Shown here one piece after another: positions 34,132 through 45,585 of a stretch of DNA of 64,000 bases; positions within the stretch are counted from its first letter, which is position 1, and the number at the start of each line of letters is the position of its first letter. The notes beneath the pieces were generated by a model. The model was not told the DNA's origin, searched no databases, and was given only the letters and a program-made list of their open reading frames with translations. Both the position numbers and the translations under genes were made by a program. The DNA is taken from assembly GCA_030248195.1 (NCBI GenBank), contig JASAND010018339.1, positions 62,001-126,000 on the forward strand. Direction: 5' to 3'. The DNA is from Trissonchulus latispiculum. Its lineage: Eukaryota > Nematoda > Enoplea > Enoplida > Ironidae.

Positions 34132-34694
34132 GGGCCTATTTCTTTAAAGATTAAAATGGTCGGATTAAATGGATTAAAAATCAGCCGGATTAAAAGTTTA
34201 ACTGCTATTTCTTTAAGGATGGATTAAACGGATTAAACGGATTACAATTAACTCGTTTAATCCGACCATTTTTAATCCGCGGATTAAACGAGTTGATTTT
34301 AATCGATTTAATCCGCCATTAAAGAAACAGCGATTAAAAATTTTAATCCTCCAACTTTTAATCCGTTTAATCCGCGTAGCTGCACGAGGATTAAAAACTA
34401 GTTGAAAATACAGGCGGCGGATTAAACAGATTAAAATTAATCTTTAAAGAAACAGGGATTAAGCAGGTCGGATTAAAATTAACTCGTTGATTTTTTAATC
34501 CGAAGTGTGAATAAAGAAACAGGATTAGATTAATATTTTAATCCTAGTTGCATTAAAGAAATAGGATTAAATTTAATCTGTTTAATTCGTTTAACTCGCT
34601 GGATTAAATTTTAATCCGTTTAATCCGAGGTGCTATTTCTTTAATGCGGATTAATTTTAATCTAATCCGTTTAATCTTTAAAGAAATAGGGCCT
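34132..34694. mobile_element. Foldback element built of GGATTAAA repeats
   Basis: Ends GGGCCTATTTCTTTAAAG / CTTTAAAGAAATAGGGCC, 563 bp. The interior is largely tandem and inverted GGATTAAAC/GTTTAATCC units with internal copies of the end motif (ATTTCTTTAA). A TATG flanks both sides but overlaps the palindromic end, so I do not claim it as a duplication. Confidence 0.75.
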
Positions 34695-35514
34695 ATGACG
34701 CCTTAAGTTTCTACCAAAGTTTTGAAACTCAAGCTATCCACCATAGGTCAAAAGTTATAAACAGTGGGCAGTTACCGGTTGAACTTTCATATTTTACCGA
34801 AATATTTTCGCCCGACATGTTATAAAGTGCAAAAGTTGCATGCACCCACTATGACCGTGTAAGAATAGATTATACTATTTACCGTGTAGCGTGGTTTAAA
34901 GAATTTCCGACAAACTTTAGCTGTTGTTATTAACGGCTGGCTAACAAGGACTTTGTAACTTTTCCAAACTTTTATCAGAAAACTTTGAGCTTTGCTCTGA
35001 ACAGTGTGCAGCATGTTTATGGCGTTTTAGCTTGACGGGGGTAACTTTCGATGGTATTAAAGGTTTGGGCCAACCAATAGTTGATTAGTTTGGAATTGTT
35101 ACAAAGTTTTTCGGCTTTTGCCTTCCTTCGCTGTAGAGCGGTCGGTTTTTAGCAGCTCTCGTGACAAGAGTAGTGCCAACTTGCTAATTTTGATAGCTTA
35201 AGTTCAAAACAGCTTATTTTTAAGTTTAAAATTTTAAGAATTACAATTATCACAGGAAATATTTTTGGCTTTTTGTTGTAGTTTGCAGACGACGTTTTAG
35301 AATTTAATTGACGTTGGAAGTAAAGTGGTTTTGCGTTAAATTTGTGTAAAACCTGTTCTTGAATTGCGTAAAATGCATTCTGTCATACTGAAATTTAATT
35401 CATCCATTTTTATTAGCTTGAGTCATTTATTTTTTACCATATTTAATAATATTTCATCTTTGTTTTCTGTTTAGGGTAACAATTTGCTCAAATTTTGCGA
35501 AAAAATTTGCAAAA
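34695..35514. other. Region upstream of ACSL, no gene
   Basis: AT-rich, probably promoter and 5' UTR of the ACSL gene. The sequence GTTTAGGGTAACAATTTGC at about 35471 offers a possible 5'-UTR splice acceptor (TTTAG) 41 bases before the ATG. No clear TATA box. Confidence 0.4.
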
Positions 35515-38500
35515 ATGCTTGAAATCGTTCAAACGTTTTCATCCGCCGGTGTACTGGCTTTGACTGGGGTAGCTAGCGCGGTGGCCTATTTCCTGTGGAA
35601 CAAGAAAAATGGAGTTTTACCGGAATTTATGTCCGAATTCGCGGAAATCTATCGACAACAGAGTGCCCGAGTTCCGGGCCCGGAACGGGCTCGGTCTTCC
35701 CGAATTCCGTTGGAGACCGGAAAACCGTTTGACATGATCGAATATTTGGATCCGAAGATTAGAACGGTTTATGATTCCTTTTTGAGGGGCCTGGAGGTGT
35801 CCAAAAACGGTCCCTGTCTGGGTTCGAGGTCCAGTTCCCAGAAACCGTTCGTATGGATTTCCTATCAGGAAACGCTGGATCGAGCTCAGCGATTCGGGTG
35901 TGGAATGGTGAAATTGGGAATTGAACCGGGTAAGACAAACCTTTGGTTCTTATGACTGTTTGTAACCTCATTAAATGTAAGTTATTACGGTGCAGACTGT
36001 TTAAGACATAAAATTATTATGCTTCATCATGTCAATCAGTTGATAGTGAAAAGTTACTGTCCTAATTTGATTGTGTTCAGCCGTTGTAATGTTGACGAAC
36101 TTTATTTCCGTGCTGCAAAAAAGCACGTGCTCAAGCTTGCTCTATATAATAAACGCCTCTGCAGACCAGAGTATTTCTAAAAAGCCGTGATTCGTGTGAT
36201 ACAACGTTTTCATTAGTTTTCATATTCACGTTTTCTGGAATCTGAAATTCAATTGGTTCGTTCTTGAAAGAGGACTAATCAAGTTATTCCGATTTATATT
36301 CCAATCCAACCGTCCAATTTCGTCGTTGTAGTGATATAAAAGCGTTGCCTTGATCATACATAAATTTTATTTCAATCTTTCATTTTCCCGTTTCAGGTCA
36401 AACCAGCCTGATTGCTATCTACGGGGTAAACTGTGTGGAATGGAGTCTTGCCTCTCTGGGGGTCACCTCCCAAGCTATGGTTACGGTCCCCCTCTACGAT
36501 ACCCTGGGCCCGAAGGCAGCCACCTATATCCTAAATCAGGGTGAGATTAGGCTGGTCATCTGTGATACACTCAGTCGGGCAGAGAAACTGCTGGCAAACT
36601 CTGCTCAGGATACCCCGGCCCTAGAGCACGTGATCATCATGCATCCCCCGGAAAATTCGGGGGTCTGGTCAGAAGCCCTGAGCCGGCTGCAGGGAGCGGG
36701 ATCCCGAGTCCGACTCCACCGATTTCGGGATGTGGAGCGGCTGGGGAGCCAAGGGGAGCTCCGGCTGAACCTACCGAAACCCGAAGACCTATTTATCATC
36801 TGCTATACCAGTGGGACCACGGGTAACCCTAAGGGAGCCATGATAACCCATGGCAATTGTATTGCGGAAGCGGCGATGTTCGAAAGACCCTGTCTGGATC
36901 CGCGATTTCCGTTCTATCTTGGGCCCGGGGATGCGGTTTTATCCTACTTACCGCTGGCTCATATGTACCAGCAGCTGGTGCATATTGTGTGCCACTTTTT
37001 CGGCATGAAAATCGGTTTCTATCAGGGTGATATTCGGAAAATTGCGGACGATTTGCAGGAACTGAAACCCGCCTTTTTGCCCACCGTACCGCGAATGTTG
37101 AACAGAATTTATGATAGTATTCAGAGCAAACTGGAAAAATCGTCGGTGGTTGCTCGGGCTATTTTCAAGTAATTTTATTTGTATTTCACATTTAGTTTCA
37201 GTATTACGTAGTTTTTAGCATTTATATTTCTGAAATATAACGAATGAAAAATCTACTTCCTGTTGATTTAAAGCATTACAAATTATTTGCTTAATATCTA
37301 ATTTGAATTATCAGACTTAACATTATTTATCACCTAAATTGAATTATCAGGTTTAACATTATTTGCTATGTTATAAATTTTAAATTATATTTTTTCTAAA
37401 TTCAAAATTTTGAGCTCTTGTCGAAATATTTTTGTCCAGGTTGTGGGGCCAAGAATATATATGAACAATCTTAGCAGCATTCTGTTATTAAAATTCAACT
37501 AAATTAGTATTCACTGTATGTATTTTCATTTTTATTTTTCATTTTCGATTTTCCCACTTTCAGACTAGCCTATGAGTCGAAGTTGGCCGCCATCAAACGA
37601 GGCAACTACAACCGTGATACCATCTGGGACCGGCTGGTTTTCAGCAAAATTCAGCGTCAAATCGGTGGTGAAAATCTTAAGATTATGGTTACTGGGGCCG
37701 CCCCAATTTCGACCGAAGTTTTGACCATGTGTCGAGTTGCCCTTAGCTGTTTTATTATTGAGGGGTATGGGCAGACGGAAAGTACGGGGGGCTGCTCCTC
37801 TACAATTCCGGGTGACTTGGACTGTGGTCACGTGGGGCCCCCTGGTCTTGGGTGTCACCTAAAACTGGTGGATGTCCCAGAAATGGACTACTATGCCCGA
37901 AATGACCAAGGGGAAGTGTGTATCAAGGGTCCCATTGTTATGAAGGGATACTATAAGGTAAACTAGGAGTTAATCTTTGAAAAATAAACTGCAGTTTTAA
38001 AGTTTTAGCTAGAGTATCGAACTAAGTTAATGTTAATTTAATAATTGGCTAATAAATTTTTTCTAGGTTGCTTTTAATTCGTTACATTTCCGTTGTTACA
38101 ATTTTAATCACATTATGCTACAGCCAGTTTAGCTTATACCTACTTAAAAGATTTATATTAAGAATGATAGATGAACAAAATATTGTCCAGGCCGAGTTTC
38201 GAACCGTCAACTGTCGGTCTACGAAGGTGACACTCTAACCCACTAGGCCATCCGGGTTGCTCAATAATATATAACTATTTCTGTTGCAGACCTTAAGCCA
38301 CATTCATGTATCACAAATTGTAGTGTATGATTTTTCGTGTTTCAGGAACCGGAAAAAACCCGTGAAGCCATCGACGAAGAGGGTTGGCTTCACACCGGAG
38401 ATATCGGGATGTGGACCCCGGAAGGTCGCCTGAAGATCATCGACCGGAAAAAGGATATCTTCAAGTTGGCTCAGGGCGAATATGTCGCCCCGTCGAAAAT

Positions 38501-38894
38501 CGAATCCGTTTATTCCCGGTCCTCCCTGGTGAGTCAGATTTTCGTGGACGGAAACAGCCTACAGCGCCATCTAGTGGCCGTAATTTCTCCGGAACCCTCG
38601 GAATTGCGCCACCTGGCTGTCACAGAACTCGGTCTGCCGAAATCGGAAACGGAATCCGTGCAGGAGTTGTGCGAAAACCCGAAAATCCGTGAAATCGTCC
38701 TTTCCCGAATTCAGGCCCTAGGCCGAGAGGCTAAGCTGAACTCTATTGAACAGATCAAGTCCGTTCATTTGACCCCGGAAGTTTGGACTGTGGAAAATGA
38801 CCTACTGACCCCGACTCAGAAAAATAAACGGCCACAGCTGCGCAAACACTATTCTGCGCAGATCGACAAGCTGTACGCGGACATTTCCGATTAA
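35515..38894 (+). CDS. Long-chain-fatty-acid-CoA ligase (ACSL1/5/6 type)
   Basis: Four exons join in frame to 709 codons: 35515-35929, 36397-37168, 37564-37957, 38346-38894 (TAA). It activates long-chain fatty acids to acyl-CoA using ATP. Seen: an N-terminal membrane anchor (VLALTGVASAVAYFLW, residues about 12-28); the ATP/AMP-binding P-loop YTSGTTGNPKGAMITHGN near residues 275-292; GYGQTES near 464; LHTGDIG and IIDRKKDIFKLAQGEYV near 542-573, holding the linker and acyl-acceptor residues of the family; and a C-terminal lobe ending LRKHYSAQIDKLYADISD. Length agrees with the 680-720 residues of animal ACSLs. The anchor places it on the ER or outer mitochondrial membrane by analogy. The MLEIVQTFSSAG start has no in-frame upstream alternative close by. 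Nothing is broken. Confidence 0.93.
38205..38262 (-). tRNA. tRNA-like sequence in ACSL intron 3
   Basis: The minus strand reads CCCGGATGGCCTAGTGGGTT ... ACGGTTCGAAACTCGGCC, with a good D-arm/A box and a B box (GGTTCGAAACTC). The 5' acceptor CCCGGAT finds no full partner at the 3' side, so it is more likely a SINE head or tRNA pseudogene than a working gene. Confidence 0.4.
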
Positions 38895-38953
38895 TGACAA
38901 CCTAAATCTTTAACATTGACCTTTGTTTTTGTTCTGTATGTCTGCCTTTTTGT

Positions 38954-38959
38954 ATTAAA
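38954..38959 (+). terminator. Candidate poly(A) signal of ACSL
   Basis: ATTAAA 60 bp after the stop codon. Confidence 0.5.
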
Positions 38960-38983
38960 GTCTGTTTCAGTTTTTAGTCGTTG

Positions 38984-39120
38984 TCACTATTGTACAGAGA
39001 GCACCAATGATATAGAAGTTATACGCTCTTCTTTTCTTGCTCCGTGGTGTAGTGGTTGCACACCTGACTGCAGTTCGGGAGGTCCGTGGTTCGATTCCCG
39101 GTGGAGCCAAGTCTTTAAAT
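38984..39120 (+). repeat. tRNA(Cys)-like repeat, copy 1
   Basis: GAGCACCAATGATATAGAAG, then the tRNA-like part at 39038-39109. The anticodon arm CCTGA-CTGCAGT-TCGGG would give anticodon GCA (Cys), with D arm GGTGTAGTGG and B box GGTTCGATTCCC. The T stem has mismatches. The upstream block of about 50 bp is shared with 61095-61145 and partly with 46925-46943, so this is a dispersed element and not a single-copy tRNA gene. Confidence 0.6.
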
Positions 39121-39479
39121 TATTAGCAAGAGTTTATAATAGGAAGCCATTCCTAGTGTTCTAAGCTTTCAACATATTACGACATACTACTTACTTATTA
39201 CATCCATATCTCGAGAAGTGTTCCAGTTACCGTTGTTAGTCATGTGTTTATATGCGTTTGAACTACATAGGAGCTGAGTGTCTCACTCCTACTATTATAT
39301 ACTTTTGCTATTAGCAAAACAGTGACTCCAAATTGCTTTACGGGAAACCCGGAATCAGTCAATTGCGAATTTTTGACAATCTGGAATTTAACAGATACAT
39401 CACACCAAACGGTCTTACTTGGAGCTTGTATATTGTAGGCTTATCTACTCGAATTCCGGTTAAGGTTCAATACACTGAA

Positions 39480-39551
39480 GCACCTGTGGCTCAGTTGGTA
39501 GAGCGTCTGCGCATTAAGCAGGAGACCGCGGGTTTGAGTCCCGCCAGGTGC
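39480..39551 (+). tRNA. tRNA-like gene or SINE head with full cloverleaf
   Basis: Acceptor GCACCTG/CAGGTGC (7 perfect pairs), D arm GCTC-AGTTGGTA-GAGC, anticodon arm TCTGC-GCATTAA-GCAGG, T arm GCGGG-TTTGAGT-CCCGC: all four stems close. The nominal anticodon is ATT (Asn codon AAT), but position 33 is C instead of the usual T and Asn tRNAs normally have GTT, so function is doubtful. It is followed at once by CCCGAGATTTTTTCGGGTGC, the hairpin found behind the other tRNA-like SINEs here. Best read as the best-preserved head of that SINE family. Confidence 0.55.
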
Positions 39552-39713
39552 CCGAGATTTTTTCGGGTGCTTGCTTGGTGGTGTGCAACTTTCCTTCATT
39601 GTCTAACTATTGAAAAACATTTATTTGGTAGCACATAAACAATAAACAAGGAAGAACTGAAATTAGATTTCAAATCATCGATTTGTGGTAAAGGACTAGT
39701 TTTAAAAATGCCT

Positions 39714-42700
39714 CTATGAGTCTGTGAGATTTCTAAGCTCGTTGCCAATCGACCAGGCTGTACTGCAAAGGGCATTGAGATCGGGCGGTACGGAGCCTTG
39801 CTTCAGCTTCAGGAGCACAACTGCATACGTTCCCATGGCAGACATAATCTAAACAAGAAAAATATTAAAGCATATGCACTATGCAGTAGCCTGACACAGT
39901 TGCCTTGAAGAAAGCTCAGGGTTAAATATTAGTATAATAAGATTTATAAGTGAATTGTACCAACTAAGACGAGTACTAACTTAGGATTAGCCAAATCCGG
40001 AATCCGGTGAAAATCGGACTAATGAAAGCAAAAACGCAGCAGACGTCTGTGATTTTAAGATTAGCCGATTTTGAAATCAGAAACCACCACTGGTCACCAC
40101 AGATTCGTACGGTACGGCTTAGTTAATAGGCAAGTCAACCCAATTAAAATTACCTGAGAATCCTTCAGCTCATAGATTTTGGGATCTCTAATTTCAAAAA
40201 GTGATATTCTGTAAGCACTTACCGTAAAAAGTAAATGCCGTTCGATGGGAAAAGCTCTCCAAACAGTTAGACCCCAGTTGAACTGCGTCTGTATTTTGTG
40301 CAACCAGCACATAACCTAAACGATCATACTATATTCAATAATTAGGTAATACCAAGAGTGCATAATTGCACTATATATTAGAAGAAGAGTAAGCCACTAG
40401 AGGGCTTCTCTTCTTGGCATTGCGTAACGGTGCTCCGACCACAATACGCGAATGTTCCCCCGTTTGGTGGGGGGGTCGACAAGCATACCCCCTCCCCGTT
40501 TGGTGGGGGGGTATGCAAAAGGGTTCCCCTTTTGGTGGGGGGGGGTATGCAAAAGGGGTCCCCGTTTGGTGGGGGGGTAGGCAGACGGGGGTCCCCGTTT
40601 GGGGGGGGGTCGCCAAGTCAGGCTGAAATTGGCTGAATCTGATTGGCGGTTGGCGGCCCCCCCCACACGGGGACCTCTTTGCCTACCCCCCCCCCCAAAC
40701 GGGGACCCCGTTTGCATACCCCCCACCAAACAGGGACCCTTTTTCAAATAGAACAAAAACTACCGTAATCCTCTGCTATACCCCCCCCCACCAAACGGGA
40801 AGGGGGTCTCTGCAATCTGAATGGCTGTTGGCTACCTCCCCCACCAAACGGGGACCTCTTTTCTGCTACCCCCCACCAAACGGAGGGGGGGTATGCTTAG
40901 TCAAAGACAGCTACCCCCCCCCCACCAAACGGGGGAACATTCGCGTATTGTGGTCGGAGCACCGTTACGCAATGCCAAGAAGAGGAGCCCTCTAGTTGCC
41001 TACTCTTCTTCTTATATATAGTGCAATTATGCACTCTTGGTAATACTTTGTACGTATCATAACGACGAGTTAATTTTAGCACTTAATGAATTTGGAAGAA
41101 TTAAATCTGAAATTAAAAAGCATGCAAACAACAATTTTTATTAGACCAATTTCATCTTACATATATACGGTAAACTATCTTACAATGTATCTGTCGCTTT
41201 CATTGTCAGGCATGGCACAGGCTAGGACACAACCGACCACTCGTCGAGACTGAAAATAGACAAAGTCCCAATAACTACAGAATCCGTTCGCAATGCTACA
41301 AAATTCACAGTTTCCTCCATACCATATAGTACATTGGGTAATGGAGGGCTTGTGGCTCCAATACTGTGTATAAGTGTTAAATTTTCTCCTAAAATTACGC
41401 ACCAGATTGAAAATGATATTAAAAATGATCTATGTTTGCACACCGGATTCTATTTTCATGTGGTTACACGTATACCCCCCCCCCTTTGTACCTTTCCCAA
41501 GACATACTCTCTTGAATGAACCGCTGTGATAATATTACATCGATGCCTCGTAACGGGTGAAGCCTCTCATAGTCTTATGAATTTTTTGCATCAACCAAAG
41601 ATTGTGTTAAACTGAAACGGGCAATTTAATGTCAGAGATTTGGCTGTTCCCTAATACTGTCATAAACTAAACTCTGCTCGGCCCTCGACGTTCAGAGAAT
41701 TATAGTAGCCGAGTGGTGAGGACGCTCGACTGCAAAGCAGCCAGTTCGGGTTCAATTCCCGCCCCCTCTGTAACACTTTTCTTCACATCTTTCAATCCTG
41801 ATTTCAACCTTTCACACTCACAGTACCTCCTCGTTGGTTTTGGTACCCGTCAGACAGAGCACAACCACATAGAGCACGGCCATCGAGATGTGTAGCGTGC
41901 ACCAGGCCAAGTAAATGTAGGTCATACGAGTTTCGGCGGGACTGCTGCCAAGAGTCATATTCTCTTTCTTGGCCTGAGTCACAAAATAGATCGTGAAACA
42001 GAGCACGAGAACCGACTGGGCATAGGAGAACATAAGGAACGGGTTAAAGGTGTCCCCGACCAGCTTTAGACCGTTGGCTATCTCGATGTAGTGCTGGTAG
42101 TAGAAGTCCATTCGGTGCAGCTGTTGTCGTTTGTCGGCCTGTAGCTGCTTTCGCAGCTGCTGGAACCAGAAACGCAGCACGCTGCAGACGCATTCGAAGT
42201 AGATCAGGGGTAGGGTTTGCCACAGGGAGAGCAGCGGAGCGATCAGCAGTGAGAGGTCGGATAGCATACTCTTGCCGGGACGTTCGTCTGAAAAAGGAAA
42301 GACTCTGAACGATTGAAACGTTAACAAATTAAAGTTAATTTAATTTTAATTTAACTTTAATTACACAATTAAAGTTAATTAAAAGAAAAAGATCCAAAAC
42401 GTCCGAGCTTCAGATGGGAGTCCAACTCTTGACCTCCGCATTATTACTCTGATCCGATGCAACTGAGACCAGTACCAGTACCTTGCTGGAAGAGGTTGTT
42501 AAGCCTGGTTCACACTGGTGTCTTATGTCTTATGTCTTAAGATAGAAACTTTCACTCGGCTGTGTTATGTTTTCTGTCGAAAATTTAAACACTAACCAAG
42601 AATTTAAGTACTAATTTAGCACAACACCCTTTAGAGCAAAGCTGAAGACTATCACATAACAAGTGATGCACAAAACATCGTCCTAGAGTCTTTTCAAGAC

Positions 42701-44119
42701 AGGGTAGAGCAGAGTTAAAATTAACTCGATCCTTTTCATGAAAGAGTTAAAAGAGGGAAACTCAAGCTCGAGTGGAGTTAAAGCGAGTTGAAACGGTTAT
42801 TTTTAACACTACTCTCTCCACTCTACTCTACCCTTTTTTGAAAAGGCCCTTAGTAGATACTTTGATATGTTGATTATGCTGATTTGGACAACCTTAATTC
42901 AGAAGTTAAATTTATTTTTTAAAATATTTAAATTTCAATTACTTAAAACAATATATTGAGCCAACCGAACGGCAAAGGTGACACCGAATAGGGCGGCGAA
43001 GGCGACCAAAACCGCCGTCCAGCGGCCACTGAAGCTGACGAAAGTCTGGAAATTTCGCCGAAATCGATCGTCCACCCGAAACAATTGGGCCAACATAAGT
43101 TTATGTCTTCGCAGGGTAAACGCGAAGACAAGGAGATTCAGGCAACCATGACAGGGTTTTAGGCCGTTCATTATGGTGGCAATCGAATCGATACTTAGAA
43201 GACCGAACTCAGTTCGCATTACATGCATTAGGAATACGTTAAAACTAAATAGCGCCGCAGTAACGATTAACGATGCGACAGTAACGGCTTTGACGATTGC
43301 GACATAGGTGGGGTGCTGTTTGGTGCCTACAAAAACAAAATAAAGCTGAAAATATAAAATTACTGATTTGTAACTTAGCATTGCGGTTCTGTAACTTTAT
43401 TAATTTAATAACTTGAATTTTACAACTAAATCAATAGTTTTACTATGGTTACAAATAGAGATGCACCGGGGCCGCCACTACCTGGGCCGGGGCCTGGAAA
43501 GTGGCGGTCCAAACCGAAAATTTTCAAAAATTTTCTTGAAAACTCAAATTTTGCAATAATTTCTGATATACAAACGTTACTATCGTTGTTTTCATTCAAA
43601 TCGGTGGGAAACATTTGCTTTTGGATTTGCAGCAGTTCTTTTCTTTTGAAATTTCAAAATTTTGGACAAAAATTGTCAAAAATTCACAAAATTTTGCCAA
43701 TTTTTGGCTCCGGTCGGGACCTGGGCCGGGGCCGGGGCCGGGACCGGGTCCGGGGCCAGGCCCCGGTGCATCCCTAGTTACAAAATTGTAGTTTGTATAG
43801 TTAAATTGTGACCATTAAACTTCAAAAATAATTTGGAAAACGTTTTATGACTTTTCATTGGAATTGCATTCGTGGCAAACGTCGAAATTCGATAGGTTTA
43901 TGTAAGACAAAGCTCCATCTCTGATAATTACAGCACAAACTAACCGGGTGATTTCGTTGGAAAGAATCCCATACATTGCAGCAATCGGATCAGGGGTCGG
44001 GTGCTGTGGAGCAGGGGAACACCGGGGCCTTTAGGGGGTCGGCTGCGACGGGAACCAACAAAGGAATTGTTCGGTTTCGGTTTGAATAGACCAACCTCCT
44101 CCCCAGCAATATCATCCAT
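39714..44119 (-). CDS. Gustatory-receptor-like 7TM chemoreceptor
   Basis: Five minus-strand exons join in frame to 415 codons: 44119-43945, 43326-42943, 42287-41827, 40315-40223, 39848-39714 (TAG). Donors are GTTAGT, GTAATT, GTACTG, GTAAGT; all acceptors are AG. Signs of the family (insect Gr and invertebrate Gr-like): an N-terminal PLIRLLQCMGFFP (residues 42-54); seven hydrophobic segments, e.g. VTVASLIVTAALFSFNV, WTAVLVAFAALFGVTFAV, LSLLIAPLLSLWQTLPLIYF, YIYLAWCTLHISMAVLYVVV; then EEVMCWLHKI and WRAFPIERHLLFT before TM7 TIMSAMGTYAVVLLKLK. The TY in TM7 matches the family's TYhhhhhQF signature; the usual QF is LK here. Likely a ligand-gated cation channel of the plasma membrane with inverted topology; ligand unknown. 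An acceptor at 44132 may mean another 5' exon. Two transposons sit in introns. Confidence 0.85.
40353..41039. mobile_element. Foldback element FB-B with 7-bp target duplication
   Basis: A 687-bp element in the third intron of the receptor gene. Exact 7-bp duplication GTAATAC at 40346-40352 and 41040-41046. Inverted arms of about 115 bp start CAAGAGTGCATAATTGCACT. The centre is repeated CCCGTTTGGTGGGGGGGT in both orientations, which creates many overlapping chance ORFs. Same end motif (CAAGAGT-CATAAT) and duplication length as FB-A. Confidence 0.9.
41702..41772 (+). repeat. tRNA-like SINE fragment
   Basis: TAGCCGAGTGGTGAGGACGC (D arm/A box) and GGGTTCAATTCCCGCC (B box) with CTGCAAAGCAG between. 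The acceptor stem is incomplete. In the third intron of the receptor gene. Confidence 0.45.
42421..42490 (-). repeat. Weak tRNA-like relic
   Basis: The minus strand shows GGTCTCAGTTGCATCGGATC and GAGTTGGACTCCC, decayed A- and B-box-like strings. In the second intron of the receptor gene, next to a GGTTCACACT motif (42509) that may be another element's end. Confidence 0.25.
42682..42853. mobile_element. Miniature element, ends related to AGGGTCTTTTC
   Basis: Imperfect inverted ends (AGAGTCTTTTCAAGACAGGG and CCTTTTTTGAAAAGGCCCTT), about 170 bp, with internal GTAGAGCAGAGTTAAAATTA. Related to 26258-26402 and to half-copies at 24880-24960. In the second intron of the receptor gene. Confidence 0.6.
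43456..43776. mobile_element. hAT miniature element with GGGGCC repeats
   Basis: A 321-bp element in the first intron of the receptor gene. Exact 8-bp duplication GTTACAAA at 43448-43455 and 43777-43784. Inverted ends TAGAGATGCACCGGGGCC / GGCCCCGGTGCATCCCTA. Both subterminal regions contain GGGCCGGGGCC-type repeats around an AT-rich core. TAGRGATG ends plus an 8-bp duplication define hAT; no transposase. Confidence 0.93.
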
Positions 44120-44132
44120 CGGCGGACTTAAT

Positions 44133-45585
44133 CTGAAAAGTAGAAAAATAGAATTTCCGGTTTTCTTTTAGAAATACCTAGAAACGAAATTTCTGAAAGG
44201 AAAAATTCTGGAAATTTATTGATAAGCCTGTTATGGAAGTTCAGCTGATGGCTTGACGGTTTAGTAGTGAATATTTTTGTCTGCATTTCGGGCAGGGCTG
44301 GCCAAACCGGGGCGAAACCGGGAAGTAAACTTGGATTTGAAAAACAAACATTTTGTCACAAGTTAAGCAAAAGTATGGCATATAGCAGATAGATTCCTGC
44401 TTTAGGTTAAAGCTTCATTAATTTCAGGAATAAAGTTTTCCCTAAGTCATGCATTCTTAACCTAATTTTATGCCAAGTTTTGTCCATTTTTCTTGAAAGT
44501 CGAGGAAAAACAACGGCGGAATTGCTATAAAAAGCAGCCAAAGATTATTCAAGTACCAACTGATTAGTGACAACTTAAATTCAAAGCAGACCTAAATTGA
44601 CAAACTATAGCCCTCGGCGAATCAGGAAGTAGGTTTGTTTTTCCGGTTTTTTCTCCAAAAAATGCCTGGAGGATTTAAGTATCATTTTTATTGGCCGTTT
44701 GGGTGGGTCCTAATAGGAAATATCATTAGAATTTCTCATTAAGACAAAATTTGTGGGGAAAATATTAAGCCGAACGGTGCTAGCTTGAGGATATGTTATC
44801 AGGGTAAATCATAAGTCCATTATGAGATTTTGCTTTCTTAATGCAAAATGCTGGACAACTAATGCTTGAAAATGTTAGAAATAAGTGGTTTTCATTAAAT
44901 GTTATCTAAAATATTGGGCCCTAAAATGCATTGGAATAGACAATAAAATGCGGTTTCGATGAGAGTACATAGATCTTAGTCCACAAAATAAAAAAGCCAT
45001 AAATGTGCTTTTATTAGCTAAATGAAAATCTGTACATTGATATTGATATTAATATTGATATTGTATGTATATGTGGTGATTCTTCTGCATACGCACACCT
45101 TCGCATAATTCTGTAAAACTGAGTCGATTGAACTCAAGCTTAGTATCGATACCGTTGATCACATTTCTATGACGACAATTTAAAATTAACAAAAAATTAA
45201 ATTTTTAAGTTTTTCACGAAGACTAACTTTTTATCATCGATTTAGGGCTTACCTCAGATTTTAACGGAAATTAAGTTATCAGGGCCGCACTAGTTTTAGC
45301 TGTTATGCTTTTTCTATCTCTCTGGAAGGAAATTTCATTTTCAGAAAAAATCTACCAGCAACAAAATTCTGGAACATCTTTAGTGTAATTAAACGCATGA
45401 ATGTAATTAATCAACACGAGAACTTGTTAATTTTCCATTGAATTAACTGTCCAAATTAAGGAAATTAAATTTATCCAAAATGAAGGAATACATCAAACAC
45501 CTGGGTCGGGGTTAAACCAAAAATTCTCTAGGGGCCTCCAAGTGGTTTCTTTTCTGTTTCTGGACATTCTTCGTACTAGCGAGTG
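44133..45585. other. Upstream of the receptor gene; nothing recognised
   Basis: AT-rich, unique-looking. It should contain the receptor promoter and possibly a non-coding first exon. No TATA box, repeat or ORF can be singled out with confidence. Confidence 0.45.

Noticed and set aside
35759..35971. Antisense ORFs over ACSL exons
   Set aside because: Shadows of a confidently assigned coding exon; the same applies to antisense ORFs at 36605, 37565 and 49779.
40371..40930. Proline/glycine-rich ORFs resembling a secreted structural protein
   Set aside because: Overlapping ORFs on both strands inside FB-B, created by repeated CCCGTTTGGTGGGG units.
41175..41443. Minus-strand ORFs with FSLDEWSVV that could be the last exon of the receptor gene
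   Set aside because: The exons at 40315-40223 and 39848-39714 give a far better LHKI ... TY ending with correct phases and splice sites.
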